Shown here piece after piece: positions 1 through 7,490 of a stretch of 8,438 bases of DNA (positions are counted from its first letter, which is position 1; each line of letters opens with the position of its first letter). The position numbers and the translations under genes were made by a program. The DNA comes from Pseudomonadota bacterium (GTDB lineage Bacteria; Pseudomonadota; Gammaproteobacteria; Burkholderiales; Burkholderiaceae_E). The stretch lies in the NCBI GenBank assembly GCA_023389175.1, contig JAEWEW010000235.1, positions 1-8,438 of the forward strand. Reading direction: 5' to 3'. Under the pieces are notes generated by a model, which did no database searches, was not told the origin of the DNA, and was given only the letters and a program-made list of their open reading frames with translations.

Positions 1-472
1 CCTTGCTCTTGCCGATGGCGCGGGTCAGGCGCTGCGAGCCGCCGGCGCCGGGCACCATGCCGAGGGTGATCTCGGGCTGGCCGAACTTGGCCGTGTCAGC
101 CGCGAGGATGATGTCGCACATCATCGCCACCTCGCAGCCGCCGCCGAGCGCGTAGCCGGTGACCGCCGCAACCACCGGCTTGCGCACGCGACGCAGCGTA
201 TCCCAGTTGCGCGTGAAGTAGTTGCCCATGTAGGCGTCCATGAAGGAGAGGTCCTTCATGACGCCGATGTCCGCGCCGGCGGCGAAGGCCTTGTCCGATC
301 CGGCGAGGACGATCGCGCCGATGTCGTCGTCTCCGTCGAAGGCAAGCAGCGCTTCGCCGAGCTCGTTCATCAGGGTGTCGTTCAACGCGTTGAGCTGCTT
401 CGGGCGGTTCAGGCGGATCAGGCCGACGCGGCCTCGGGTCTCGATCAGGATGGTTTCGTAGTTCTTGGACAT
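1..472 (-). CDS. Enoyl-CoA hydratase/isomerase (crotonase family), 3' end cut by window edge
   Basis: This gene encodes the first 157 residues of a crotonase-fold protein; roughly the last 100 residues of a usual 255-260 residue protein lie outside the window. Seen directly: the N-terminal LIRLNRP stretch (18-24), the AFAAGADI segment (62-69) that helps build the oxyanion hole, the ALGGGCE motif (108-114), and FGQPEITLG with PGAGG (130-145). Both acidic residues used by true hydratases for adding water across 2-trans-enoyl-CoA are present, at Glu114 and Glu134, so hydratase is favoured over an isomerase or decarboxylase branch. It should act in the cytoplasm in beta-oxidation or a related acyl-CoA catabolic route; the exact substrate cannot be read from the sequence. 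The ATG at 470-472 gives the normal family N-terminus, although no strong ribosome binding site precedes it. It is transcribed divergently from the nucleotidyltransferase gene at 670. Confidence 0.93.
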   Translation of the reverse strand, partial: MSKNYETILIETRGRVGLIRLNRPKQLNALNDTLMNELGEALLAFDGDDDIGAIVLAGSDKAFAAGADIGVMKDLSFMDAYMGNYFTRNWDTLRRVRKPVVAAVTGYALGGGCEVAMMCDIILAADTAKFGQPEITLGMVPGAGGSQRLTRAIGKSK

Positions 473-659
473 CTCGGGTCTCGCTTCGCTGGACGGATTT
501 CGTCGGCCGCGCTTGCGTCGAACGGCCGGCTCGCGTATCCATGGCCGGGTCGGCCAGGCCGGCGCGACGCAGATAGGCAGCGGCCGGCATGGGAAGTATG
601 GCATCGTGGCGCCGGGGCAGGGCACGGCCGTGTCCGGCGCAGCGCCGGCGTGGGATCTC

Positions 660-664
660 GGGAG
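660..664 (+). promoter_or_regulatory. Ribosome binding site (GGGAG) fixing the nucleotidyltransferase start
   Basis: GGGAG lies five bases before the ATG at 670. It supports that start over the in-frame ATG at 589, which would add 27 Arg-rich residues not typical of the family. Confidence 0.6.
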
Positions 665-669
665 CAGCG

Positions 670-1311
670 ATGGCGAAGCAGGGTTTGCCGGTGGTGGGTC
701 TGCTGATCGCGGCCGGCTATGGGCGTCGGTTCGACCCCTCCGGCCGGCGTTCCAAGCTCGAGGAGCGCATCGACGGCGAGATGGTGGCCGTGCGCACCGC
801 GCGCAGCCTTCTCGCCGGCTGCGACCGGGTGATCGCCGTGCTGCGACACGAATCCACCGCACTGGCCGACGCGCTCGCGACCGCGGGATGCGAGATCGCC
901 TGGGTATCGGGGCCGGAGGGCATGGGGACGAGCATCGGCTGCGCGGCCCGCGCCGCCCTTGGCGCCGACATGGCCGGCGGGGCGGCCATGCCGCCGTCGC
1001 AACTTGCCGCCTTGCTGGTGCAGCCGGCCGACATGCCGTGGCTGCAGCCAACGACGGTACGACAGCTGGCAGGGGCGAATGCCCCGAACGGCGAACCGAT
1101 CGTCCTCCCGGTCTATCGCGGGCAGGACGGCCATCCGGTGCGCTTCGACGCACGCCTTGCGCCGGCGCTCGCGAGCCTTGCCGGCGAACGTGGCGCACGC
1201 GCCCTGCTCCAGCGCCATCCGGCCCATAGAATCGCCGTGACCGACGCCGGCGTGGTGCGGGACCTGGACACGCCGGCGGACCTCGATCCGCCACTGCCCG
1301 GCCGCCCCTGA
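670..1311 (+). CDS. MobA/MocA-like nucleotidyltransferase
   Basis: This 213-residue protein belongs to the MobA-like NTP transferase fold, which moves a nucleotidyl group from an NTP onto a cofactor or sugar phosphate. Visible motifs, numbered from the chosen start: the nucleotide-binding loop LLIAAGYGRRFD (11-22) with a following Lys29, GMGTSIG (84-90), the metal-binding Asp121 in QPADMPW, YRGQDGHPVRF (150-160), and the closing RDLDTPADL (197-205). The nearest characterised relatives are MocA (molybdopterin cytidylyltransferase) and MobA; family knowledge alone does not decide between CTP, GTP or another donor. No molybdoenzyme or XdhC-type gene is in view to support a molybdenum cofactor role. 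An Ala/Gly-rich stretch (about 99-113) precedes the metal-binding strand. The M61 peptidase gene follows after 24 bp, suggesting one transcript. It could be a generic nucleotidyltransferase rather than MocA, so no symbol is given. Confidence 0.85.
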   Translation: MAKQGLPVVGLLIAAGYGRRFDPSGRRSKLEERIDGEMVAVRTARSLLAGCDRVIAVLRHESTALADALATAGCEIAWVSGPEGMGTSIGCAARAALGADMAGGAAMPPSQLAALLVQPADMPWLQPTTVRQLAGANAPNGEPIVLPVYRGQDGHPVRFDARLAPALASLAGERGARALLQRHPAHRIAVTDAGVVRDLDTPADLDPPLPGRP

Positions 1312-1335
1312 GGGCCGCGCCACGCCGACAACCTC

Positions 1336-3165
1336 ATGCACGCCATTCACTACACGATCCGCCCTTCCGAGCCTCACGCCCATCTCTTCGATGTCACGCT
1401 CCGGGTCGAGCAGCCGGCGCCGGTAGGCCAGCGCCTGCGCCTGCCGGTCTGGATTCCGGGCAGCTACATGGTCCGGGAATTCGCCCGCCACGTCGAAGCC
1501 GTCGAGGCGACGGTTGCCGGCCGCGCGGCACCGATCTCGAAGGTCGACAAGAACACCTGGGAATGCGGCCGGATACCATCCGGGGGCCGCCTCCTCGTCT
1601 CCTACCGGGTCTACGCATGGGACCTGTCGGTGCGCGCGGCCCACCTGGACGCGAGCCACGGCTTCTTCAACGGGACCAGCGTCTTTCTCGCGGTCGCGGG
1701 GCGGGAAGCCGAGCCCTGCAGCGTCGACATCCTGCCGCCCCGGGGTTCGGCCTTCCGTCGCTGGGCCGTGGCCACCACGCTGCCTGCCTTGGGCGGCGGC
1801 GATGGCGGCGGCGATGGCGGCGACGGCGGCCACGCGGGGTTCGGCCGCTACCAGGCCGCGGACTACGACGAGCTGATCGACCATCCGGTCGAGATGGGCG
1901 AGTTCCTCTCGGCCGGGTTCGAGGCCGGCGGCTGCCGGCACGAGATCGCGATCACCGGCCGCACGGATGTCGACCTGGCACGCCTCGCGCGCGACCTGAA
2001 GCCCGTCTGCAGCGAGCAGATCGCGCTCTTCGATCCGAAGCGCCACCGCGCGCCGATGCGGCGCTACCTGTTCCTTACGACGGCGGTGGGCGAGGGCTAT
2101 GGCGGGCTGGAGCACCGGTCGAGCACCGCCCTGCTCTGCTCGCGCAACGAACTGCCCTATCCCGGCATGAAGGGCGTGCCGGAGGCCTATCGCAACTTCC
2201 TCGGCCTCGCCAGCCACGAGTACTTCCACGCCTGGAACGTGAAGCGCATCAAGCCGGCGCGCTTCGAGCCCTACGACCTCGACCGCGAGAACTACACCCG
2301 GCTGCTGTGGATCTTCGAGGGATTCACCTCCTACTACGACGACCTGATGCTCTGCCGCGCGGGCGTGATCGATCTCGCCGCCTACCTGCAGTGCCTGCAG
2401 CGCGCGATCCGCGGCGTGCTGGCCTCGCCGGGCAGGCAGGTGCAGAGCGTGGCCGAGTCGAGCTTCGACGCCTGGATCAAGTTCTACCGGCAGGACGAGA
2501 ACACGCCCAACGCGGTGGTGAGCTACTACGCGAAGGGCTCGCTGGTTGCGCTGTGCCTCGATCTCGCCATTCGCGCCCGCACCCGGGGGAAGCGCTCCCT
2601 GGACGACGCGATGCGGCTCATGTGGCAGCGGCATGGGCAGCCGAACCCGGCGCGCGGGGGATCAGGTGGCCTCGAGGAGGACGAGTTCCCCGCGCTCCTG
2701 CGGGAGGCGACCGGCCTCGACCTGCGCCGCGAGATCGGGCGCTGGGCGTACGGCACCTCGGAGCTGCCGCTCGCCGCATCCCTCGCGCCTTTCGGCATCA
2801 CGCTGGAGGAGGCTCCGGAAGGCGACGCCCGCACCTGGCTCGGCGCCCGCACGGTGGTACGACAGGCGGAGGTGGTGATCCAGAGCGCCCAGCGGGAAGG
2901 GCCCGCGGCTCGAGCAGGCCTGTCGGCCGGCGATCGGCTGGTCGCGGTGGATGGCCTGCGCTGCGACGAGTCCTCCCTCAAGGGAATGCTTGCCCGGCGC
3001 CTGCCGGGCGACCGGGTCCGGGTGCACGCTTTTCGCCGCGACGAGCTGGTCGAGGCGGATGTCACCCTGGCCGCGGCGCCGCCTGCGGTCACGCTGACCG
3101 CGCGCAGCGGCGCCAACGCGCTTCGCGGCGCCTGGCTCGGCAGCCGGCGCCGCGCGGCCCGCTGA
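1336..3165 (+). CDS. M61 family metallopeptidase with C-terminal PDZ domain
   Basis: This 609-residue protein has the full architecture of the M61 (glycyl aminopeptidase-like) family. Residues 1 to about 170 form the N-terminal beta-rich domain, with WIPGSYMVREFARHVE near 39-54. The thermolysin-like catalytic domain follows, and a PDZ-like domain spans about 505-580 (GPAARAGLSAGDRLVAVDG at 522-540). The zinc site is visible as HEYFH (294-298) followed by AWNVKRIKP, with Glu328 in FEGFTSYYDD as the third ligand. GGLEHRSS (257-264) matches the substrate-binding segment before the zinc helix. These residues predict an active zinc aminopeptidase or oligopeptidase; most bacterial members have no known substrate. 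No signal peptide is seen, so a cytoplasmic location is inferred. A Gly/Asp tandem repeat occupies residues 153-165. No clear ribosome binding site precedes the ATG, but the upstream gene ends 24 bp before. Its stop codon abuts the permease start. Confidence 0.94.
   Translation: MHAIHYTIRPSEPHAHLFDVTLRVEQPAPVGQRLRLPVWIPGSYMVREFARHVEAVEATVAGRAAPISKVDKNTWECGRIPSGGRLLVSYRVYAWDLSVRAAHLDASHGFFNGTSVFLAVAGREAEPCSVDILPPRGSAFRRWAVATTLPALGGGDGGGDGGDGGHAGFGRYQAADYDELIDHPVEMGEFLSAGFEAGGCRHEIAITGRTDVDLARLARDLKPVCSEQIALFDPKRHRAPMRRYLFLTTAVGEGYGGLEHRSSTALLCSRNELPYPGMKGVPEAYRNFLGLASHEYFHAWNVKRIKPARFEPYDLDRENYTRLLWIFEGFTSYYDDLMLCRAGVIDLAAYLQCLQRAIRGVLASPGRQVQSVAESSFDAWIKFYRQDENTPNAVVSYYAKGSLVALCLDLAIRARTRGKRSLDDAMRLMWQRHGQPNPARGGSGGLEEDEFPALLREATGLDLRREIGRWAYGTSELPLAASLAPFGITLEEAPEGDARTWLGARTVVRQAEVVIQSAQREGPAARAGLSAGDRLVAVDGLRCDESSLKGMLARRLPGDRVRVHAFRRDELVEADVTLAAAPPAVTLTARSGANALRGAWLGSRRRAAR
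1792..1830 (+). repeat. Short tandem repeat encoding a Gly/Asp tract in the M61 peptidase
   Basis: The 12-base unit GGCGGCGGCGAT occurs twice in perfect tandem (1792-1803 and 1804-1815). It is followed by shortened copies GGCGGCGAC and GGCGGC. In the peptidase frame it reads as Gly3-Asp, Gly3-Asp, Gly2-Asp, Gly2 (residues 153-165). The tract lies near the end of the N-terminal domain, just before the segment leading into the catalytic domain, so it probably forms a flexible linker or loop. Unit length is a multiple of three, so gain or loss of a copy would keep the frame. Confidence 0.8.
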
Positions 3166-4995
3166 ATGACCGCGGAGCTGCTGCTGGTACTGGGGCTGCT
3201 GGCGGCTGCCATCGCGATGTTCGCGGCCGGACGACCGCGCAGCGACGTGGTCGGCCTGCTCGTCGTCCTGGCGTTGCCGCTCTCGGGCGTGATCAGCGTC
3301 CCGGAAGCCCTGGCGGGGTTCGCGGACCCGAACGTGGTGCTGATCGCACTGCTCTTCGTGCTTGGCGAGGCGCTGGTCCAGACCGGCGTCGCCCAGCGGC
3401 TCGGCGACTGGCTGGTCGCCCGCGCCGGCGCGAACGAAGCGACGCTCATGGCGATGCTGATGGCCACCGTGGCGCTGGTGGGCTCGATGATGAGCTCCAC
3501 CGCGGTGGTGGCGCTGTTCATCCCGGTGGTGCTGCGGATCGCCCGCAACGCCGGCCTGGCGGCGCGCCGGCTGCTGATGCCGGTGAGCGTCGCCGCGCTG
3601 GTGAGCGGCATGATGACGCTGGTCGCGACCGCGCCCAATCTGGTCGTGCAGAGCGCGCTCGAGCGCGGCGGCCACGCCGGCTTCGGTTTCTTCGCGTTCA
3701 CGCCGTTCGGGATGCCGATGCTCGCGCTTGCGATCGGCTGGATGCTTCTCGCCCGCAGTCGCCTCGACCGAGGCAGCGTCGCCGGGCCGCCTCGCGGGCG
3801 CCGTCCCGACTTCGCCGACTGGATCGCCGAGTACGGCCTGGTCGGACGGGAGCATCGGCTACGCGTCGAGCAAGGCTCGCCGCTGGTCGGCCAGGCCCTC
3901 GAGGCGCTCGACCTCCGGGGGAGCGAGGGTGCGAGCATCCTGGCGATCGAGCGCGCCGAGCGCTTCGGTCGGCGGCTGCTCACGCCCTCCGGCAGCACCC
4001 GCCTGGAGGCGGGCGACGTGCTGCTGGTGGACCTGCGGGACGACGGGACCGGCGTCGCTACGCTGCAGCAACGCCATCGCCTGCAGCCGCTTGCGCTCAA
4101 CGGCAGGCTGTTCGCGGACATCGCCCAGGACATCGGCATGGCGGAGGTGATGGTGCCGGCACATTCGTCGCTGCCCGGCAAGACCGCGGTGGATGTGCGG
4201 CTGCGATCGACCCTCGGCCTCAATCTCATCGGAATCAAGCGAGGGCGGACCGCGCTCGCGGGGAACCCGGCAAAGCAGCCGCTCGAGCTCGGCGACACAC
4301 TGCTGCTGGTAGGTCCGTGGCGATCCATCCGCCGCCTCTCGGAGAGCACCGCCGACCTGGTCGTGATCCGGCTGCCCGCAGAGTTCGATGATGCGCTTCC
4401 GGCATCGCACCTTGCCGGCCGAGCGGTCGCCATCCTGCTGCTGGTGGTTGCGCTCATGGCTTCCGGCGCGGTACCCAACGTGCTCGCCGCGCTGGCCGGC
4501 TGCCTCCTCATGGTCGGGTTCCGCTGCATCGACATGGCTTCGGCCTACCGCGCCATCCACTGGCCAACGCTGGTCCTGATCGTCGGAATGCTGCCGTTCG
4601 CCATCGCCCTGGAGCGCACCGGCGGCATCGGGATGGTGGCGAACTGGCTGGGTGCGTTCGTCGGGGATGCGAGCCCTCGAGTGGGGATCGCGGCGCTCTT
4701 CGTCACGACTGCCGCGCTGGGTCTCTTCCTTTCCAACACCGCCACCGCGGTGCTGATGGCTCCGGTGGCGATCGGTGTCGCCGAGACCCTCGGCGTCTCG
4801 CCTTATCCCTACGCCATGACGGTCGCGCTGGCCGCCTCCGCCGCGTTCATGACGCCGGTGTCGTCGCCGGTCAACATGCTGGTGGTCGGCCCGGGCGGCT
4901 ACAGCTTCGGTGACTTCGTCCGGGTGGGCGTTCCGCTGGCCGCGCTCGCGGGCGGCATGTGCATCGTCCTGCTGCCGCTGCTCCTGCCGTTCTGA
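3166..4995 (+). CDS. SLC13-type (divalent anion:Na+ symporter-like) permease with two TrkA-C domains
   Basis: This 609-residue inner-membrane protein has two hydrophobic halves around a soluble centre. Membrane segments lie in about 3-200 and 415-608. The middle, about 225-400, reads as two tandem TrkA-C (RCK-C-like) modules, each ending in a Gly-Asp-(Val/Thr)-Leu-Leu-(Leu)-Val strand (EAGDVLLVD at 281-289, ELGDTLLLVG at 374-383). The halves carry matching substrate and sodium-site hairpin motifs: SST (110-112) with TAPNLVV (155-161) in the first, and SNT (523-525) with TPVSSPVN (563-570) in the second. Length and layout match the E. coli YfbS type. Family members carry dicarboxylates, sulfate or other anions; the substrate here cannot be read. 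The start codon directly follows the peptidase stop (TGAATG) with no ribosome binding site of its own, implying translational coupling. The last 97 bp overlap the 3' end of trpC on the other strand. Confidence 0.93.
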   Translation: MTAELLLVLGLLAAAIAMFAAGRPRSDVVGLLVVLALPLSGVISVPEALAGFADPNVVLIALLFVLGEALVQTGVAQRLGDWLVARAGANEATLMAMLMATVALVGSMMSSTAVVALFIPVVLRIARNAGLAARRLLMPVSVAALVSGMMTLVATAPNLVVQSALERGGHAGFGFFAFTPFGMPMLALAIGWMLLARSRLDRGSVAGPPRGRRPDFADWIAEYGLVGREHRLRVEQGSPLVGQALEALDLRGSEGASILAIERAERFGRRLLTPSGSTRLEAGDVLLVDLRDDGTGVATLQQRHRLQPLALNGRLFADIAQDIGMAEVMVPAHSSLPGKTAVDVRLRSTLGLNLIGIKRGRTALAGNPAKQPLELGDTLLLVGPWRSIRRLSESTADLVVIRLPAEFDDALPASHLAGRAVAILLLVVALMASGAVPNVLAALAGCLLMVGFRCIDMASAYRAIHWPTLVLIVGMLPFAIALERTGGIGMVANWLGAFVGDASPRVGIAALFVTTAALGLFLSNTATAVLMAPVAIGVAETLGVSPYPYAMTVALAASAAFMTPVSSPVNMLVVGPGGYSFGDFVRVGVPLAALAGGMCIVLLPLLLPF

Positions 4996-5864
4996 CTGCC
5001 GCCCGCCGGCTGCATCATCGCCCGGAGCGCCAAGCCGGGATCGGGCGCCCGCATGAAGGCCTCGCCGACGAGAAAGGCATGCACGCCATGGCGGCGCATG
5101 AGGGCGACGTCCTCGCGTTCAAGGATGCCGCTCTCCGTGACCACCAACCGGTCCGCCGGCACCTGCCCGAGCAGGCCGAGGGTCGTGTCGAGGCTGACTT
5201 CGAAAGTGTGCAGGTCGCGATTGTTGATGCCCACGAGCCGCGTCTCGAGCCGCAGCGCCGACTCGAGCTCCGCTGCATCGTGGACCTCCACCAGCACGTC
5301 GAGGCCGTGCTCCCTGGCGCAGGCTTCCAGCTCCGCCATTCGCGCCTCCTCCAGCGCGGCCGCGATCAGCAGGATGCAGTCCGCGCCGATCGCAGCCGAC
5401 TCGAGCACCTGCCAGGTGTCGATCACGAAATCCTTGCGCAGCACCGGCAGCGCACAGGCTGCCCGCGCCTCCACGAGGAAGGCGTTGTCGCCCTGGAAGT
5501 GGCGACGATCAGTCAGGACGGAGAGGCAGGTCGCGCCGCCGTCTGCATAGGATCGCGCGATCTCCGCCGGCCGGAAGTCGGGGCGGATCACGCCGCGGCT
5601 CGGGCTCGCCTTCTTGATCTCGGCGATCACCGCGGGCAGCGCCGCGGCAGGATCGGCATTGCCGGGCGTCGCACCCGGTGCACCGCCCGCGGTGGCCGCC
5701 GCCACCTGCGAGCGCAACGCCGACTCGAATCCGCGCGGCGGACTGCCGGACACCACCTCCCGCGCGCGCCGCGCCATGTCGGCCTCGGACACGATGGCAC
5801 GGCCGGCGGCGACCTCCTCCCGCTTGACCTCGATGATCCGCTGCAGGACGGTTGGGGTAGGCAT
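4899..5864 (-). CDS. trpC: Indole-3-glycerol-phosphate synthase
   Basis: TrpC closes the ring of carboxyphenylaminodeoxyribulose phosphate to indole-3-glycerol phosphate, the fourth step of tryptophan synthesis, in the cytoplasm. The (beta/alpha)8 barrel motifs are complete: IAEIKKASPSRG (80-91, with Glu82 and catalytic Lys84), VLRKDF (141-146, Lys144), LVEVHD (191-196, Glu193), GINNRDL (212-218, Asn214) and VTESGI (242-247, Glu244). These correspond to the active-site residues of the Sulfolobus enzyme. At 321 residues it is about 50-60 longer than usual. There are two extras: an Ala/Gly/Pro-rich insertion at about 52-76 just before the first barrel strand, and a Ser/Thr/Pro/Arg tail after about residue 284. 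The tail is encoded largely opposite the permease 3' end. It starts 20 bp after the trpD stop, with only a weak ribosome binding site. It is monofunctional; no TrpF domain follows. Confidence 0.97.
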   Translation of the reverse strand: MPTPTVLQRIIEVKREEVAAGRAIVSEADMARRAREVVSGSPPRGFESALRSQVAAATAGGAPGATPGNADPAAALPAVIAEIKKASPSRGVIRPDFRPAEIARSYADGGATCLSVLTDRRHFQGDNAFLVEARAACALPVLRKDFVIDTWQVLESAAIGADCILLIAAALEEARMAELEACAREHGLDVLVEVHDAAELESALRLETRLVGINNRDLHTFEVSLDTTLGLLGQVPADRLVVTESGILEREDVALMRRHGVHAFLVGEAFMRAPDPGLALRAMMQPAGGSQNGRSSGSRTMHMPPASAASGTPTRTKSPKL

Positions 5865-5884
5865 GTCAGTGGCTGGCTTTCACG

Positions 5885-6916
5885 TCAGCCACCGATCTCG
5901 CGGGTGGCGGCGACGAACTCGTCCAGCTTCGACCGGGCCGCCCCGGAGGCGATGGTCTCGCGCGCGAGGCGGATGCCGTCGGGGATGCCGTCGACCAGGT
6001 TGGCCGCATAGAGGGCGGTCGCGGCATTGAGCGTCACGATCTCCCGCGGCGTGCCCTCGCGATTATCCAGCGCTTCCAGCACCATGGCCATCGATTCCTG
6101 CGCGTTCTCGACCTTGAGCCCCCGGTTGGAGATCATCGACAGGCCGTAGTCCTCCGGATGGATTTCGTACTCCCGCACCTTGCCGTCGCGCAGCTCCCCG
6201 ACCATGGTGGCGGCCCCGAGCGACACCTCGTCCATGCCGTCCTTGCCGTAGACCACGACCACGTGATCGGCCCCGAGGCGCTGCATGACGCGGACCTGGA
6301 TGCCTACCAGGTCCGGATGGAACACGCCCATCAGCATGTTGGGCGCGCCGGCCGGATTGGTCAGCGGGCCGAGGATGTTGAAGACGGTGCGCACGCCGAG
6401 CTCCTTGCGCAGCGACGCCACGTTCTTCATCGCCGGATGATGGTTGGGCGCGAACATGAAGCCGATACCGGTGCGCCGCAGGCATTCGCCCACCTGCTCC
6501 GGTGAAAGCATGATGTTGGCGCCAAGCGCCTCCAGCACGTCGGCGGCGCCGGAGCGCGACGAGACGCCGCGATTGCCGTGCTTGGCCACCTTCGCCCCCG
6601 CCGCGGCGGCCACGAACATGGAGGCGGTCGAGATGTTGAAAGTGTGCGAGCCGTCGCCGCCGGTGCCGACGATGTCGACGAAGTGCGGGCCGGGATCGCA
6701 CTCCACCTTCCTGGCGAACTCGCGCATCACCTCGGCTGCCGCGGTGATCTCGCCGATCGATTCCTTCTTCACCCGCAGGCCGGTGATGATTGCCGCAGCC
6801 ATCACCTGCGACATCTCGCCGCTCATGATGAGCCGCATCAGGTGAAGCATCTCGTCGTGGAAGATCTCGCGATGCTCGATGGTGCGCTGGAGCGCCTCTT
6901 GCGGGGTGATCGTCAT
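5885..6916 (-). CDS. trpD: Anthranilate phosphoribosyltransferase
   Basis: TrpD transfers phosphoribosyl from PRPP to anthranilate, the second step of tryptophan synthesis. The 343-residue protein has normal family length and the expected order: a helical N-terminal domain, then the alpha/beta domain. Visible motifs are the pyrophosphate-binding GTGGDG (84-89), NIST (94-97), KHGNR (112-116), the anthranilate-site stretch HHPAMKNVASLRKELG (159-174, with Arg170), FNILGPLTNPA (179-189) and the magnesium-binding MDEVS (228-232, Asp229 and Glu230). All key residues are intact, so it should be active. The ATG at 6914-6916 follows the trpG stop by a single base (TGACATG). An AGGA ribosome binding site sits inside the last codons of trpG, so translation is probably coupled. 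It is not fused to the TrpG domain, unlike the enterobacterial TrpGD protein. Confidence 0.98.
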   Translation of the reverse strand: MTITPQEALQRTIEHREIFHDEMLHLMRLIMSGEMSQVMAAAIITGLRVKKESIGEITAAAEVMREFARKVECDPGPHFVDIVGTGGDGSHTFNISTASMFVAAAAGAKVAKHGNRGVSSRSGAADVLEALGANIMLSPEQVGECLRRTGIGFMFAPNHHPAMKNVASLRKELGVRTVFNILGPLTNPAGAPNMLMGVFHPDLVGIQVRVMQRLGADHVVVVYGKDGMDEVSLGAATMVGELRDGKVREYEIHPEDYGLSMISNRGLKVENAQESMAMVLEALDNREGTPREIVTLNAATALYAANLVDGIPDGIRLARETIASGAARSKLDEFVAATREIGG

Positions 6917-6917
6917 G

Positions 6918-7481
<564 letters not shown>

Positions 7482-7490
7482 GGCCGGATC

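Noticed and set aside
433..483. 11-base direct repeat CTCGGGTCTCG (433-443 and 473-483) on either side of the enoyl-CoA hydratase start
   Set aside because: One copy is inside coding sequence, neither is palindromic, and a match this short in GC-rich DNA is plausible by chance.
513..541. Promoter-like TTGCGT, 17-base spacer, TATCCA in the divergent gap
   Set aside because: Spacing is ideal but each hexamer matches only about half of the sigma-70 consensus and the -10 lacks the final T; too weak to call, though a promoter for the plus-strand run probably lies in this gap.
589..669. Upstream in-frame start for the nucleotidyltransferase
   Set aside because: It would add an Arg-rich leader not seen in the family, while the ATG at 670 has a well-placed GGGAG and begins just before the nucleotide-binding strand.
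445..2634. 729-codon open frame on the minus strand opposite the nucleotidyltransferase and M61 genes
   Set aside because: It is antisense to two clearly recognisable proteins, has Arg/His/Ala/Gly-rich low-information sequence and no family motif. Long shadow frames are expected at this GC content.
1563..4391. 942-codon plus-strand frame crossing the M61 and permease genes
   Set aside because: It is a frame-shifted reading of two real genes, dominated by Arg, Pro, Gly and Ala, with no recognisable domain.
2526..4535. 669-codon minus-strand frame opposite the M61 and permease genes
   Set aside because: Ser/Arg/Thr-rich shadow of verified coding sequence with no motif and no plausible translation start.
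5021..5039. CCCGG...CCGGG inverted repeat just past the permease stop
   Set aside because: Only five base pairs with a nine-base loop, no T tract, and it lies inside trpC; not a credible terminator.
4959..6011. 350-codon plus-strand frame covering trpC
   Set aside because: Entirely antisense to trpC, whose active-site motifs are intact; the shadow protein has no family features.
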